Shown: positions 54,722 to 64,000 of the stretch, in pieces | Layout of the letters: each line of letters begins with the position of its first letter | Numbering within the stretch: position 1 is the stretch's first letter | Source of the DNA: Scolanthus callimorphus | Lineage: Eukaryota > Cnidaria > Anthozoa > Actiniaria > Edwardsiidae | Direction of reading: 5' to 3' | Length of the DNA: 64,000 nt | NCBI GenBank assembly: GCA_033964015.1 | Contig: CM066916.1 | Coordinates: 31,823,404 to 31,887,403, forward strand | Translations under genes and position numbers: made by a program | Notes under the pieces: model-generated | Database searches by the model: none | What the model saw: only the letters and a program-made list of their open reading frames with translations | What the model was told of the DNA's origin: nothing

Positions 54722-56444
54722 TCAACAGATGCGCCCCCTGCAGCAACGTCTGAACCGCGCATCATAAACTCGTGTTCCACAGCAGGCTGGTGAAATTCCG
54801 CGTCTGAAGTTGATGACTCCTCGGCAGCAAATTCGGAAACGCGCATCATACACTCGCCTTCCGCAGCAAGCTGGTGAAATTCCGCGCTTGAAGTTGATGA
54901 CTCCTCTGCAGCAAATTCGGAAACGCGCATCATAAACTCGCCTTCCGCAGCAGGCTGGTGAAATTCCGCGCTTGAAGTTGATGACTCCTTGGCAGCAAAT
55001 TCGGAAACGCGCATCATAAACCCGCCTTCCGCAGCAGGCTGGTGAAATTCCGCGCCTGAAGTTGATAACTCCTCGGCAGCAAATTCGGAATCTCGGGTCA
55101 TATCTCCGCCGGCCGCATACGGCAGAGCTGGACCACCAGCGTCGACGGACTTCGGTCATCTTGCCAGTGCGAATTTCACCTGAAAAGATACAGCTATTTC
55201 AAAAATCGTTGTCGGTATGCTCTCAAGCCTGAGCCTGCACCGCTAGAGAAATGGGTAAAGAGATCAACAGTAAAGTAAAAATACTTTTAGATATCTCAAA
55301 GCACATTATCAAATGTAAATAGAAAAGTACAAATAAAGTATTGTTGTTGTTGTCGTCGTTGTTGTACCTGATACTCGATTCTTTTTCGGTTTTACACTAT
55401 TTCCCCTGTGGCCGTGGTCATGTTTGCGATATTTGAATGAGTACGGTCGTTTGCATATAGCTAGCGACAGCCATCGGCAAAAACATGTTTTGAAAACAAA
55501 CGCAAGCAAGTACGAGGCAGCGCGTTTCGTCATGATTTCTAAACACCGAGGAGTGAGTTGGAAAACGAGGAAAAAGCCGAGTTTTTTTGACCGACGTCGA
55601 GGTGTTTGGAAATCCTGATGAAAAAACGCTGTGGAGGTTTTGATGTCGGCTTTTCAAACGAATCATTTAATGCCGAGAAAAAGACGGAATAAAATCTAAA
55701 ATTTCGGCTTTGCAAATTAACAACGAGTATCAAACTTCCTTCACGCTTATGAGAATCTTTGTTCGATATTTCGATGAAGCGTCAACGGAGGGGGGGGGGG
55801 GGGGCGTCAAGGATTGGGTGCGTAAAAGTGATTCAAATCTAAAGATGCCAATTCCCTGCCAATTCTCCCGCATCTCATACTTCCGCCTTGGCCCCTGGGT
55901 CTAAATCCTCCCGCTTTTGAAATACAGTGTATCAATTGTAATTCGATTTGACACTGCCGCCTTGTGCAAAGACATTTTTTAGGTCGGTACTTTTGAATTC
56001 CTGAAAATTTGATTTAAAAACTATTGAGTATCTGCCTGGCATCGCTGGAAATTTGGCGCAGAGAAATCTGAGAAGAACAAAAGAATTGTTTAATCATCAG
56101 ATAATCAATCCGTTTGGCCCCTGAATACGTCCAAGAAGTCCGATCAGTCGAGGAAGCGAGCTGGCAAATGGGCGAGCATGAAGGATAAAATAAATCGCGA
56201 TAAAAACGTAAGGTTTGTCGGGGGCGGAATATCGCAAGTCTTTTAGTATAATTGTGAGAGTGGAAGTGAGAGATTGAGGAAACTCACCAGGGCTTGTTTC
56301 GTCTGCATTCAACTCTGCTTTGTCTGCTTGTTCTTCGTGCTCGCGTTCTTCAGCTCCTGCAATCTCGTCCTGAAGAGGCACCGCTGTGATGAAACTCATC
56401 ACTACCAACAGAAGAACGAGTACAACAGCTTTGATTGACTTCAT
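54722..56444 (-). CDS. Secreted multi-copy cationic cysteine-rich peptide precursor (family not recognised)
   Basis: Two exons, 56288-56444 and 54722-55179, join in phase (CCTG|GTGAGT donor, TATCTTTTCAG acceptor) to give 204 residues. Residues 1-21 are a clear signal peptide (MKSIKAVVLVLLLVVMSFITA). Residues 22-53 are acidic and Glu/Asp-rich, as in prepropeptides that balance a basic product. From 78 to 189 come four units of exactly 28 residues (84 bp), then a cut-off fifth (190-204). Each has Cys at unit positions 9, 10, 24 and 25, so CC(X13)CC, then Gly-Arg-Arg, which reads as an amidation plus dibasic cleavage signal. A further KR or RR sits inside each unit before GISPACC. Unit 4 has GTR instead of GRR. 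A half unit with one Cys precedes the array (60-77). The product could be an antimicrobial peptide, neuropeptide or toxin; the sequence does not decide. A TATA box and poly(A) signal support a real gene. Confidence 0.8.
54757..55092 (-). repeat. 84-bp coding tandem repeat of the secreted peptide gene
   Basis: The landmark GCGCATCAT recurs at 54757, 54841, 54925 and 55009, exactly 84 bp apart, with only a few substitutions per copy. A second minus-strand frame without cysteines (54712-55101) stays open for the same reason and is a shadow. The cysteine frame is the one in phase with the signal-peptide exon. Confidence 0.93.
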
Positions 56445-56490
56445 CTTAGTGAGAACTAACAGCCGCTACACTGGTGTGTAGAGAGGGGTC

Positions 56491-56500
56491 GTATATATAC
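56491..56500 (-). promoter_or_regulatory. TATA box of the secreted peptide gene
   Basis: GTATATATAC lies 47-56 bp before the start codon at 56444. A start of transcription about 30 bp downstream would leave a short leader, which suits a strongly expressed small secreted protein gene. Confidence 0.65.
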
Positions 56501-56874
56501 CCAAACGTGCCTCTTAAAATAGAGCATGAGCTATATAATTATATGTTTTGATCAAAAATCCGGTGATCGATGGCTTCATGGGGGGACGTCAAACCATCGA
56601 GCTGTATTAAACTTATTGGCCCCGAAATTTTTGCTAAAAATGCCATGTTTTTGTTAACGGTTACCACAATTTAAGTGGTCCGTATGGCCAAAGGTTTCAG
56701 CTTCGATTCATTGTAATAGATTTAAATGGTATGACGTAATTACCTATTGTAATGCTTTTTTTCTTCTTATGGTTTTCTTCTTATGGATGTATTTAGTTAT
56801 TGTAAAAGATAGTAACAAAAAAAAAAAATAGTGCACAATAAACTGAAACGTAAAGTTGCTCTTTCCTGGCTTTA

Positions 56875-57565
56875 AAATGTGTGCAATGAATCATAGTGAA
56901 GTTATAAAACAGGAGAGAAGGTTTTGAAACTTATTAACGTATCTTCTTTAAATAATTGTAATATCACTGAAAAGCCCCTATGGGAAGTGTTATTAAACTC
57001 TTTAATTAATTGTAATATCGCTGAAAAGCACCTATGGGAAGTGTAATTAAATTATTATTATTATTGGCTCTTTAACGTGTAGGTACGACGTGCATCAAGC
57101 CACGCACTTGGAAATAGCAATCACTGCAAATGAAGTGAAACTTCGACATCATGACACTGCAATTTCTTCATTGACGATTTCAGCCCCATATATCGTGCCT
57201 TTCCTGGCATTACAGCTGTTTTGAGTATTCTGCGAATTCGCGAGGTCGATTTCCAACCGTCAAACCGCTTTCTGGCTTCCGTCAATCAAACTTTGAAACT
57301 CTTTGGAATACGCCATCCTAGTGAAATGCCATAACACACAACATTTTTTTTAGCTTTTTCTAAATAAATGGCCTAGCTTACGGTCGGCTAAGACTCAAAT
57401 TAGAGACCCGAGAGTTTGATTGACGGAAGCCAGTCCATTGGAAGTCGAACGCGAGAGTTTGCAGAATACTCAAAACAGCTGTAAAATGTGTGCAAATATG
57501 AATCACAGTGATTAAGCTATAAAACAGGAGGGAAGGTATTGAAACTTATAACGTATCTTCTTTAA
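56875..57565. mobile_element. Palindromic MITE flanked by direct repeats
   Basis: The element at 57208-57484 has ends ACAGCTGTTTTGAGTATTCTGC and GCAGAATACTCAAAACAGCTGT. It also holds inverted TGGCTTCCGTCAATCAAACT blocks. The sequence AATCA(T/C)AGTGA...ATAAAACAGGAG(A/G)GAAGG...CGTATCTTCTTTAAA occurs on both sides (56890-56953 and 57500-57562). TAATTGTAATATC...CTATGGGAAGTGT is a two-copy tandem at 56955-57045. Confidence 0.8.
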
Positions 57566-58477
57566 AATCGCCAAAAGGTGACCTTGAGATCTTTTTCCGT
57601 TTTTAAAAGAAGTTACGTTGTATTTATATTCAAGTTGTTTTCAAAACCAGCCTCAACACTTCATTGAAAATAGAACATGAACTATAATAGGTTCCATTAA
57701 GGTGACTCATTCGAAATTCAAAATGCACCCAACTGTGTCTAGAGCGCAAATCTGCGTCGCCAAACTCAAGGCTATAACTTTTGTGTCTTTTCCCCTATTG
57801 TTATAATTCTTTTTTCAAATCCTACTTTAATGATGTATAAATCAGTTATTAATAACCGATCTTCTTGGAAACTTTTTTAGAAGTCACAATCAAAATTTTT
57901 GTGAGGCCCTAATTTCATATTCAGGTCGTACTAGAAAAAAAAAATTGCCGTTTTTTTGGCTCAAACTCCAGGAATCGATTCCAGTTGAAGTAATCTCAAA
58001 TCGAGCTAAGTTACAGAAAATTCGTCGGAACAGAAACGCGGTAATAAAAATGCCGTCAACTTTGGCCAAATTAGAAGGCTCTCACACTTCCCTGCTTTAT
58101 CCAACCTTTCAGGAACTGGCCCCTGCTGACCTAATCATCGTTGACGCTTATAAACAGATTCTACACACGGTCAAGTTGTTAAGGAAAAATTGCTCGTGTA
58201 GATCGACTGTGCTTAAAGGGCGAGTGGTTAAAAGCTAACGAAGATATAGCTCTGTTAAATAGAGTCCTAAAGTAATTTTTAAAAAAACCCGTCGACTGAT
58301 GGGTTTGGGGCTAGGTACTACTACTACTACTATTTTATTTTTATAGCGCTGCTTCTACTATAAATCCAGCAGCGGAGGTACCTGGAGGCAAGATGGTGGT
58401 CGGCCTCCGTCAGGCTGCGCAGCGTCTCCATGGCAACGGGGCCACGCCCACCACCCGGTACCTGTCACACTGAAACT

Positions 58478-58848
58478 AGTCATATATGTTCACTTGGTTA
58501 CTATTGTGCTCCATATAAGTTATGGGAAGGAGACCTGGCGAAGCTCAAAAAGGCAATTACTAGCAAAGAGGGAGGGAGGGTGGGTGGGTGGGTGGGCAAA
58601 AGCTGGCTCCACCAGGCCTCTAGATGAGCACAATAAGACCCTCTAATCTGCTACACACAGACATACTATTCCCATGTGCAGACCTACACCAGGGTCGCCA
58701 TCCTGGCGCTACGATCTCAAAACCAACTGAATTGATTATGTAAATTATATCTTATATGCCGCACACTATTCCCAAGTGAAAATAGTCATATATGTTCACT
58801 TGGTTACTATTGTGCTCCATATAAGTTATGGGAAGGAGACCTGGCTCC
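58478..58848 (+). repeat. Direct repeat pair 'CATATATGTTCACTTGGTTAC', 306 bp apart
   Basis: About 62 bp starting TAGTCATATATGTTCACTTGG and ending GGAAGGAGACCTGGC occur at 58479-58541 and 58785-58847, nearly identical. Confidence 0.9.
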
Positions 58849-58959
58849 GCCCCATTGACACTTACAGTGTTCAGATACCTTCCCAACCTAATGCAACCCC
58901 TAACCCAAAATATCCTAAATCCTCTCCAACCTTATTCCCTATACCCATAACTCAAAACC

Positions 58960-59335
58960 TCTCTTGACCACACCCATAGCCTAAAACCTCTCTTGACCAC
59001 ACCCATTACTCAAATACCTCTCGCGACCACACCCATAACTCAAAAACTTCTCGCGACCTCACCCATAACTCAAAACTGCCCTTGACCACACCCATAACTA
59101 AAACCGGTTTTTGGGCATACCCATAACTAAAAATTTTCTAGGGTATACCCCCAATTAAAAATCTCTTGGACACGCCCATAACTCGAAACTCCTCTTAGAC
59201 ACATCCATAACTCAACACCTCTCTAGAACATACCCATAACTCAACAAAACCTTTCTGAACGCACCCATAAGTCAAAGCTTCTCTGAGCACACCCAAAACT
59301 CAAACCACTCTTTGGCATACCCATACATGTTTGTC
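58960..59335 (+). repeat. ~30-bp minisatellite CCCATAACTCAAAACCTCTC
   Basis: About 12 imperfect units read ACACCCATAACTCAAAACCTCTCTTGACC. The phrase CCCATAACT recurs throughout with drifting spacers. Confidence 0.88.
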
Positions 59336-59774
59336 CGGTGACGACGTCACACCACATGACCAAGTGCTGTTGCACCCCCTTGTTCCTTAGGGAACTTCAC
59401 CCAAGTTCGGTTGTCTTAGGTTCATCCCTTCCCAACGCTCCGCTATAAAGCTGATCATGGGTTGCCTGTGCAACGACGGACACGCGGAAGACCATGACAG
59501 AATGGGTCGACGCATACATACACTGTCAATGGTCCAACGAAGGGTTGGGCTCCCTGTGTAAGGAATGAACACTCAACTCCTATAGTGGATAACTTTGCGA
59601 ACAAAAGGAGAAATGGCATACATGAATAATATAGCAAAGAAAAGCCAAACACAGGGAACCCAACCCTTCGATGACCAGGATCCAGACTATGTCTGCAGAG
59701 ATCCTGTTTTCAGACCCCCCCAGTCATCGAAGGGGATTAAAGGTTCCATTTTATTTTTATTTTTTTTTAAATAC

Positions 59775-60560
59775 GGTACATGACCCCTACGCACCGCGTG
59801 CGACACCATCCTCTCGCGCCAGATGTATATAGTACATGCCTCCACGCACCGCGTGCGACATTATCCCTCCTACATATGGTACATATCCCACCGCACCACA
59901 TGCGGTATATCCCTCCTAGCACCACGTGCGGTATCCTCCTCGCCCACGTGCGGTATAGCTCGACCCTGTCCTTCCCCCTCCCTCTTCGCACCCCGTGCGG
60001 TATTCTCCTCGCACCACATGCGGTAAATCTCCTCGCACCACGTGCGGTACGTTCCTCCTCTTGTACCCCCTTCTTTCGGTCTAAAAAATTTTCCCCTGAC
60101 ACAAACGTGCCAGAAAAATTACCTCGCACCAGGTGCGGTAAATCTCCTCGCACCACGTGCGGTAAATCTCCTCGCACTACGTGCGGTACGTTCATCCTCT
60201 TGTACCCCCCTCCTTGCGATCTAAAAATTTTGTCCCTGACACAAACGTGCCATAAAAATTGCCTCGCACCAGGTGCGGTAAATCTCCTCGCACTACGTGC
60301 GGTAAATTCCCTCGCACCACGTGCGGTACGTTCCTCCTCTTGTACCCCCTCCCTGCGGTCTAAAAATTTTGTCCCTGACACAAACGTGCCATAAAAATTG
60401 CCTCGCACCAGGTGCGGTAAATCTCCTCGCACTACGTGCGGTAAATCTCCTCGCACTACGTGCGGTACGTTCATCCTCTTGTACCCCCCTCCTTGCGGTC
60501 TAAAAATTTTGTCCCTGACACAAACATGCCATATAAATTGCCTCGCACCACGTAACGCAC
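59775..60560 (+). repeat. Higher-order repeat: ~140-bp unit made of ~23-bp CACGTG-bearing subunits
   Basis: Subunits CTCGCACCACGTGCGGTAAAT (with ACTACGTGC and CCAGGTGC variants) occur about 18 times. From about 60060 they group in threes with a spacer containing TTGTACCCCC and AAATTTTGTCCCTGACACAAA. That spacer recurs at 60060, 60200, 60340 and 60479, a period of 139-140 bp. ORFs of over 200 codons on both strands are artefacts. Confidence 0.93.
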
Positions 60561-61885
60561 ATAATAATCAGACACATAATTACGACATAAGGACATAATT
60601 ACGACGAGGTATTACCAAAATAACATACAAAAGCCAGCGTACACAAAGTGAGCCTAACGTTAACTGCAGGCGACTGACAATAAAAATCAACATACAACCT
60701 AGTGAGTCGGACCTGCCAGCAAAACGCGGACAAACACACAGGAGCCACAAAACCAACAAACTACCGAGCAAACAGAATACATAAATACACACAACGTTAC
60801 GTACAAAAAGGCTCTCTAATCTGCAACCCACAGACATCTATATTTCCATGTCATAGGCGAAGAGCAAACGATATACTGATGTTGCAATCCAAACATGTAA
60901 ACAAACTGACTAGCACTCCGGATAAAAGTTCATGACGCGGATAAGGAGATGTGACACGAGAATACAGGACCTACCACACTAAATACACCTCGTTACTTCT
61001 ACTTTTCCCGGAGCAGTAGCCGAGTTCTGTTCCGGCGAGTTTCGTTATGAACGACGAAAGATACCAGAAACAAGTAGAGCTCGTGAGAGTGGAAATGTCC
61101 CGAAACACCGACGGGAGACGCGTGTGGTCGTAATCTTACGTAATAACTGGCCAAACTCTGACGAACTCAGGACGGTTTAAGAACGAGTGAAATGCGACAG
61201 GCAAAGCACATGGGCTCCACTGGAAACCTATAAAACAAAATAGAACAACTCCGGTTTTAAGCTAATAGCCGAATAACATAAAGTGAAGCACATTTAACAC
61301 AACTTCGAGAAAGCACCAAGCCAAGCAACCACAAGCCAAGCCAAAATAGCACCAAATAATACTTAACTCGAGCCCACGGGGAAGGAGAAGAGATGTAAAC
61401 GAAGAAGGAGTACACATTTATTCTTGAAGGTGGATTTGAAGGAAGTCTTGGCCGTGTGTTGAGGAGCGGAACCAGAAAGCGGCATCTGGCGCGAGATCTC
61501 AAAACCAACTGAATTGATTATGTAAATTATATCTTATATGCCGCACACTATTCCCAAGTGAAAATAGTTCTCAGTGGAGTATACCTACCTCTACCTCTTA
61601 TCCCACGAGGGAAGGGAGGGTGGGACACTTTGAACCGCTGCTAATGTTGGCACCCTATAACGCGCTCAGTGCCAAGCATACTAAAGCCCCTCGGATTGCT
61701 TTCGATGACATATGATACACCCATCAGGGTCGCCCCTTAAAACACAAAGGTCCACCTGGCGGCCAGTGTCACGCAGTACTGAGCGCGTGCAGTCTCGTTT
61801 TTTTTAACTTTCGCCTAAAATGATGTCACAAAAAATAAAGTTTCCTACGTCATTTTCCGTATTCAATAAAACTTATCGAACACAT

Positions 61886-61965
61886 TCCCTAAATCAGCCG
61901 ATGGAAATGGATGCCGTCTCCAACTAGGTATGTTGCTAGGCTGACAAAATAGCGGCGTCTGAGGC
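61886..61965 (+). repeat. Dispersed repeat shared with 2690-2775
   Basis: CATTCCCTAAATCAGCCGATGGAAATGGATGC and GTATGTTGCTAGGCTGACAAA occur at both places in the same order. Confidence 0.8.
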
Positions 61966-62100
61966 TCTTCTTTAAATTAAGTTAAATCTGCGTGAATCCA
62001 GTGTAAACCGCATTTTATCATCCACTCTTGCATGGACATATTATATGCGGTACAGTAAAAACCGGCATATACAGGCCCGGCCGTAGGCTGGATTTTTAAC

Positions 62101-62122
62101 GGGGGGGGGGGGGGGGGGGGGG
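62101..62122 (+). repeat. Poly-G tract
   Basis: A run of 22 G lies beside a half Tc1-like end (CAGTAAAAACCGGCATATA at 62054). Confidence 0.95.
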
Positions 62123-63027
62123 CGTTTCAGAGAAAATGGCGGACCATAGTCATCATTTACATACTGATAAGACTTATAATTCCACTTAATTTCGACTGCA
62201 ACCGTTTATTGCCACTTCTCTCGATTTACGGACGTTCGCCGAAGAAGCAGTCTACCAATATGGCGCGGGCAAGGAAACTGGCAGCAGGGCAGACTTTTTG
62301 GGTCAGGTAAACCTTCTCCCTCGTTCATTTAGAGGAGAAATTGCTAATCAGTATTAGACGAGATGACGTGTGTGCGCTTGCGCAAACGGACAACTTCAAA
62401 AGAAACTCATTCCCGTGTCATTTTAATGTCTACTATTGGATTATGAGTAAAAAACATGCAGTAAACGGCAACTTTGAAAAACATTTCTTCATTTTGATAC
62501 AGTTTGATACAGAGCCGTAGAGAGAATTATCTTTGCGCATATTTCAATGTTTGCAAACAGCGAACAAAGGTCCTCAAATGGTTATCACCAGAGCCTTTCC
62601 TTGCGAGGTGACGAGCCGGGGAGCTCTGGAAACGAAAATGAGAACAGCACTATGGAAATCTTTCCAAATAATTGACAGACAAGTAATAAGAAGAGTATTG
62701 ACACCCGGTATCCGTTCAGGGGATTAATGGTTGTCTGGTATAAAATCAGCCAAACGAAGGGAAAGGCGCTAGGGACCAGTTTGGATGACGTGTATGCGCA
62801 TGCGCGATTTGAAAATATGAAAAGAAGCTCATTCTCGTGTCCATATAATGCGTAACTATTGGATTGTGGTGAAGAAAACATGTCAAACGGCAACGTGTTA
62901 GAAATCTGCATTACCGTTAAAAAGCCAAAAGAAGAAAACAACGTGTCCCACATGGATCTCTTACTCATTCATCAGACCTATAAATACGTTGGTGATGCAT
63001 AATAATTAGTTGATTGTTCACTAACGG

Positions 63028-63205
63028 TACAAGGGGCGTCCTTTATATGGTCTGGTTGCCGGCGTTCTCTCACCCATAGGTATCTAGCTACTGAGCAATT
63101 CAACACCAGGATAGCGACTGTCAGGGCCGAAATCTCTGGCGTGGGCGTAAGAACCGTACGGTCGCCATACGACGCTTCAGCTCTTTGTCTGGAAGTATGG
63201 TCCTA
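63028..63205 (-). repeat. Dispersed repeat, inverted copy of 31765-31965
   Basis: ACAAGGGGCGTCCTTTATATGG, CTGTCAGGGCCGAAATCTCTGGCGTGGG and CCGTACGGTCGCCATACGACGCTTCAGCTC are the reverse complements of the blocks in ABCD intron 8. Confidence 0.75.
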
Positions 63206-63439
63206 TTTTTTTCTCTTTTTCCTCAAGTCAAGTAAATGCTGAATTTGCATTGGTGTGGACAGAGAAAATGATTTATATTACTTGCACGACTCACCAAAGA
63301 AGTTGAAAATTCTTTTCATCACTTTTATGACAAATAACAAATGGCCTTACCACCGAGAAATCCCTCATTGACCATAAAACACAAGCAAACAAGATAATGG
63401 CTTTTAGTCAAATCACACTTAAAAATGGTCTATTGCATG

Positions 63440-63795
63440 TAGACAGATAGACAGATTTAACAATTAGACCTCAAGGCCGAATGTGCTATGATGAATAGAC
63501 CATGAGGCCGAAGGCCGAATGGTCTATTGATATCATAGCACATGAGGACGAGAGGTCTAATTGTTTTAGTATAAACCAACTAGTTGGTCGGATTTGGCAA
63601 AGAATGCCATTATTTTATGTTAAAAAAATCAAGTTTTCTTGCAAAGAAAGGTGGTTTGCCAGGCACGGTCTATCACTAATAGACCATTAGTAGCTCAGCC
63701 AATCAGAATGCAGGATTTGTAATAGACCATTAGTTGGTTTATACTAAAGATAGATAGACAGACAGATAGATAGATAGACAGATAGATAGATGGTT
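63440..63795. repeat. Palindromic 'AATAGACCAT' repeats and GATA/GACA microsatellite
   Basis: GGTCTATT/AATAGACC, GGTCTAATTGTTTTAGTATAAACCAACTAGTTGG and TAATAGACCATTAGTTGGTTTATACTAAAG are mutually inverted. They are followed by (GATA/GACA)n at 63748-63790. A related half (GAGGTCTAAATATTGTTTTAGTATCACCCAACTAGTTGG) is at 16686-16724. Confidence 0.8.
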
Positions 63796-64000
63796 AATTA
63801 AAATTATCCTTGCAGCCAGAGGCTGAATTATAATAATTTTTAAAATAGATAAGAGCAAAAGCTCATGATGATAAGAGTAAATATATTTTAAAAAAATATG
63901 AATAAAAACAGCTAATATATTAAAACTATACAGGTTAAATTTCAAAGGTAAATATGAAAAGGCTATATTTACAATGGGTGGTTTAAACTCTTTTGCGCGA

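Larger units (their letters stand above)
58712..61570 (+). repeat. Long-range direct repeats bounding a 2.8-kb repeat-rich block
   Basis: The ~72-bp phrase ATCTCAAAACCAACTGAATTG...GCCGCACACTATTCCCAAGTGAAAATAGT occurs at 58716-58787 and 61496-61567. Between the copies lie the two minisatellites at 58960-59330 and 59775-60560 and no supported gene. It may be a segmental duplication or a decayed element with direct terminal repeats. Confidence 0.8.
56501..64000. other. Right-hand gene-poor interval
   Basis: Apart from the repeats listed I see no exon with family similarity. The ORF 57945-58238 (97 codons) has no recognised motif and no signal for a start. Confidence 0.5.

Noticed and set aside
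54712..55101. 129-codon cysteine-free minus-strand ORF over the 84-bp repeat
   Set aside because: It is the shadow of the cysteine frame. Only the latter is in phase with the signal-peptide exon through a good acceptor.
59767..60474. 235-codon minus ORF and 204-codon plus ORF
   Set aside because: Both fall in the higher-order minisatellite and mirror each other. No start context, signal or domain is visible.
59775..60560. CRISPR-like array of 23-bp palindromic repeats
   Set aside because: The spacers are themselves repeated with a 140-bp period and there are no cas genes; it is a minisatellite.

Overview
The window is metazoan nuclear DNA: AT-rich, intron-rich, and crowded with short palindromic (MITE-like) repeats, Penelope-type retroelement remnants and minisatellites. 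The gene content and the repeat style (hairpin MITEs, 'GCTCGAAACGTC' Penelope ends) fit a cnidarian, probably an anthozoan. That placement is inference; no marker gene settles it.

Six genes can be supported by joining exons across phase-compatible splice sites. (1) 249-7209 (+): 3' part of MMS19, with the 5' part outside the window. (2) 9184-16336 (+): a three-exon clarin-family tetraspan gene whose first exon carries an apparent 1-nt frameshift. (3) 29646-43045 (-): a complete nine-exon peroxisomal ABCD1/ABCD2-type half transporter, 732 aa. (4) 43400-46657 (+): PSTK, the Ser-tRNA(Sec) kinase, six exons, starting 354 bp from the ABCD start in head-to-head orientation. (5) 48494-52867 (-): KCMF1, six exons, with a textbook U12-type AT-AC intron. 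(6) 54722-56444 (-): a two-exon secreted precursor with a signal peptide, an acidic propeptide and tandem 28-residue cationic units of pattern CC(X13)CC followed by Gly-Arg-Arg. I do not recognise this last family, and it is the most novel-looking item in the window.

By region: 1-7.2 kb is MMS19 with hairpin repeats in its introns and four tandem copies of one intron/exon border. 7.2-16.3 kb is the clarin gene plus a 15-bp E-box minisatellite and several transposon-like inverted-repeat elements. 16.3-29.6 kb has no gene I can support and holds MITEs, a Penelope fragment and a 31-bp-class minisatellite. 29.6-53 kb is a compact block of three housekeeping genes with MITEs in many introns. 53-56.5 kb holds the secreted-peptide gene. 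56.5-64 kb is repeat-rich, including a roughly 140-bp higher-order repeat array, with no supported gene.

The genes do not form one pathway. MMS19 serves cytosolic Fe-S protein assembly, ABCD imports very-long-chain acyl-CoA into peroxisomes, PSTK feeds selenocysteine synthesis, KCMF1 is a ubiquitin ligase component, clarin is a membrane tetraspan, and the peptide precursor is secretory. All exon joins were made by eye from splice signals, reading phase and remembered family sequence; none has been tested against transcripts.
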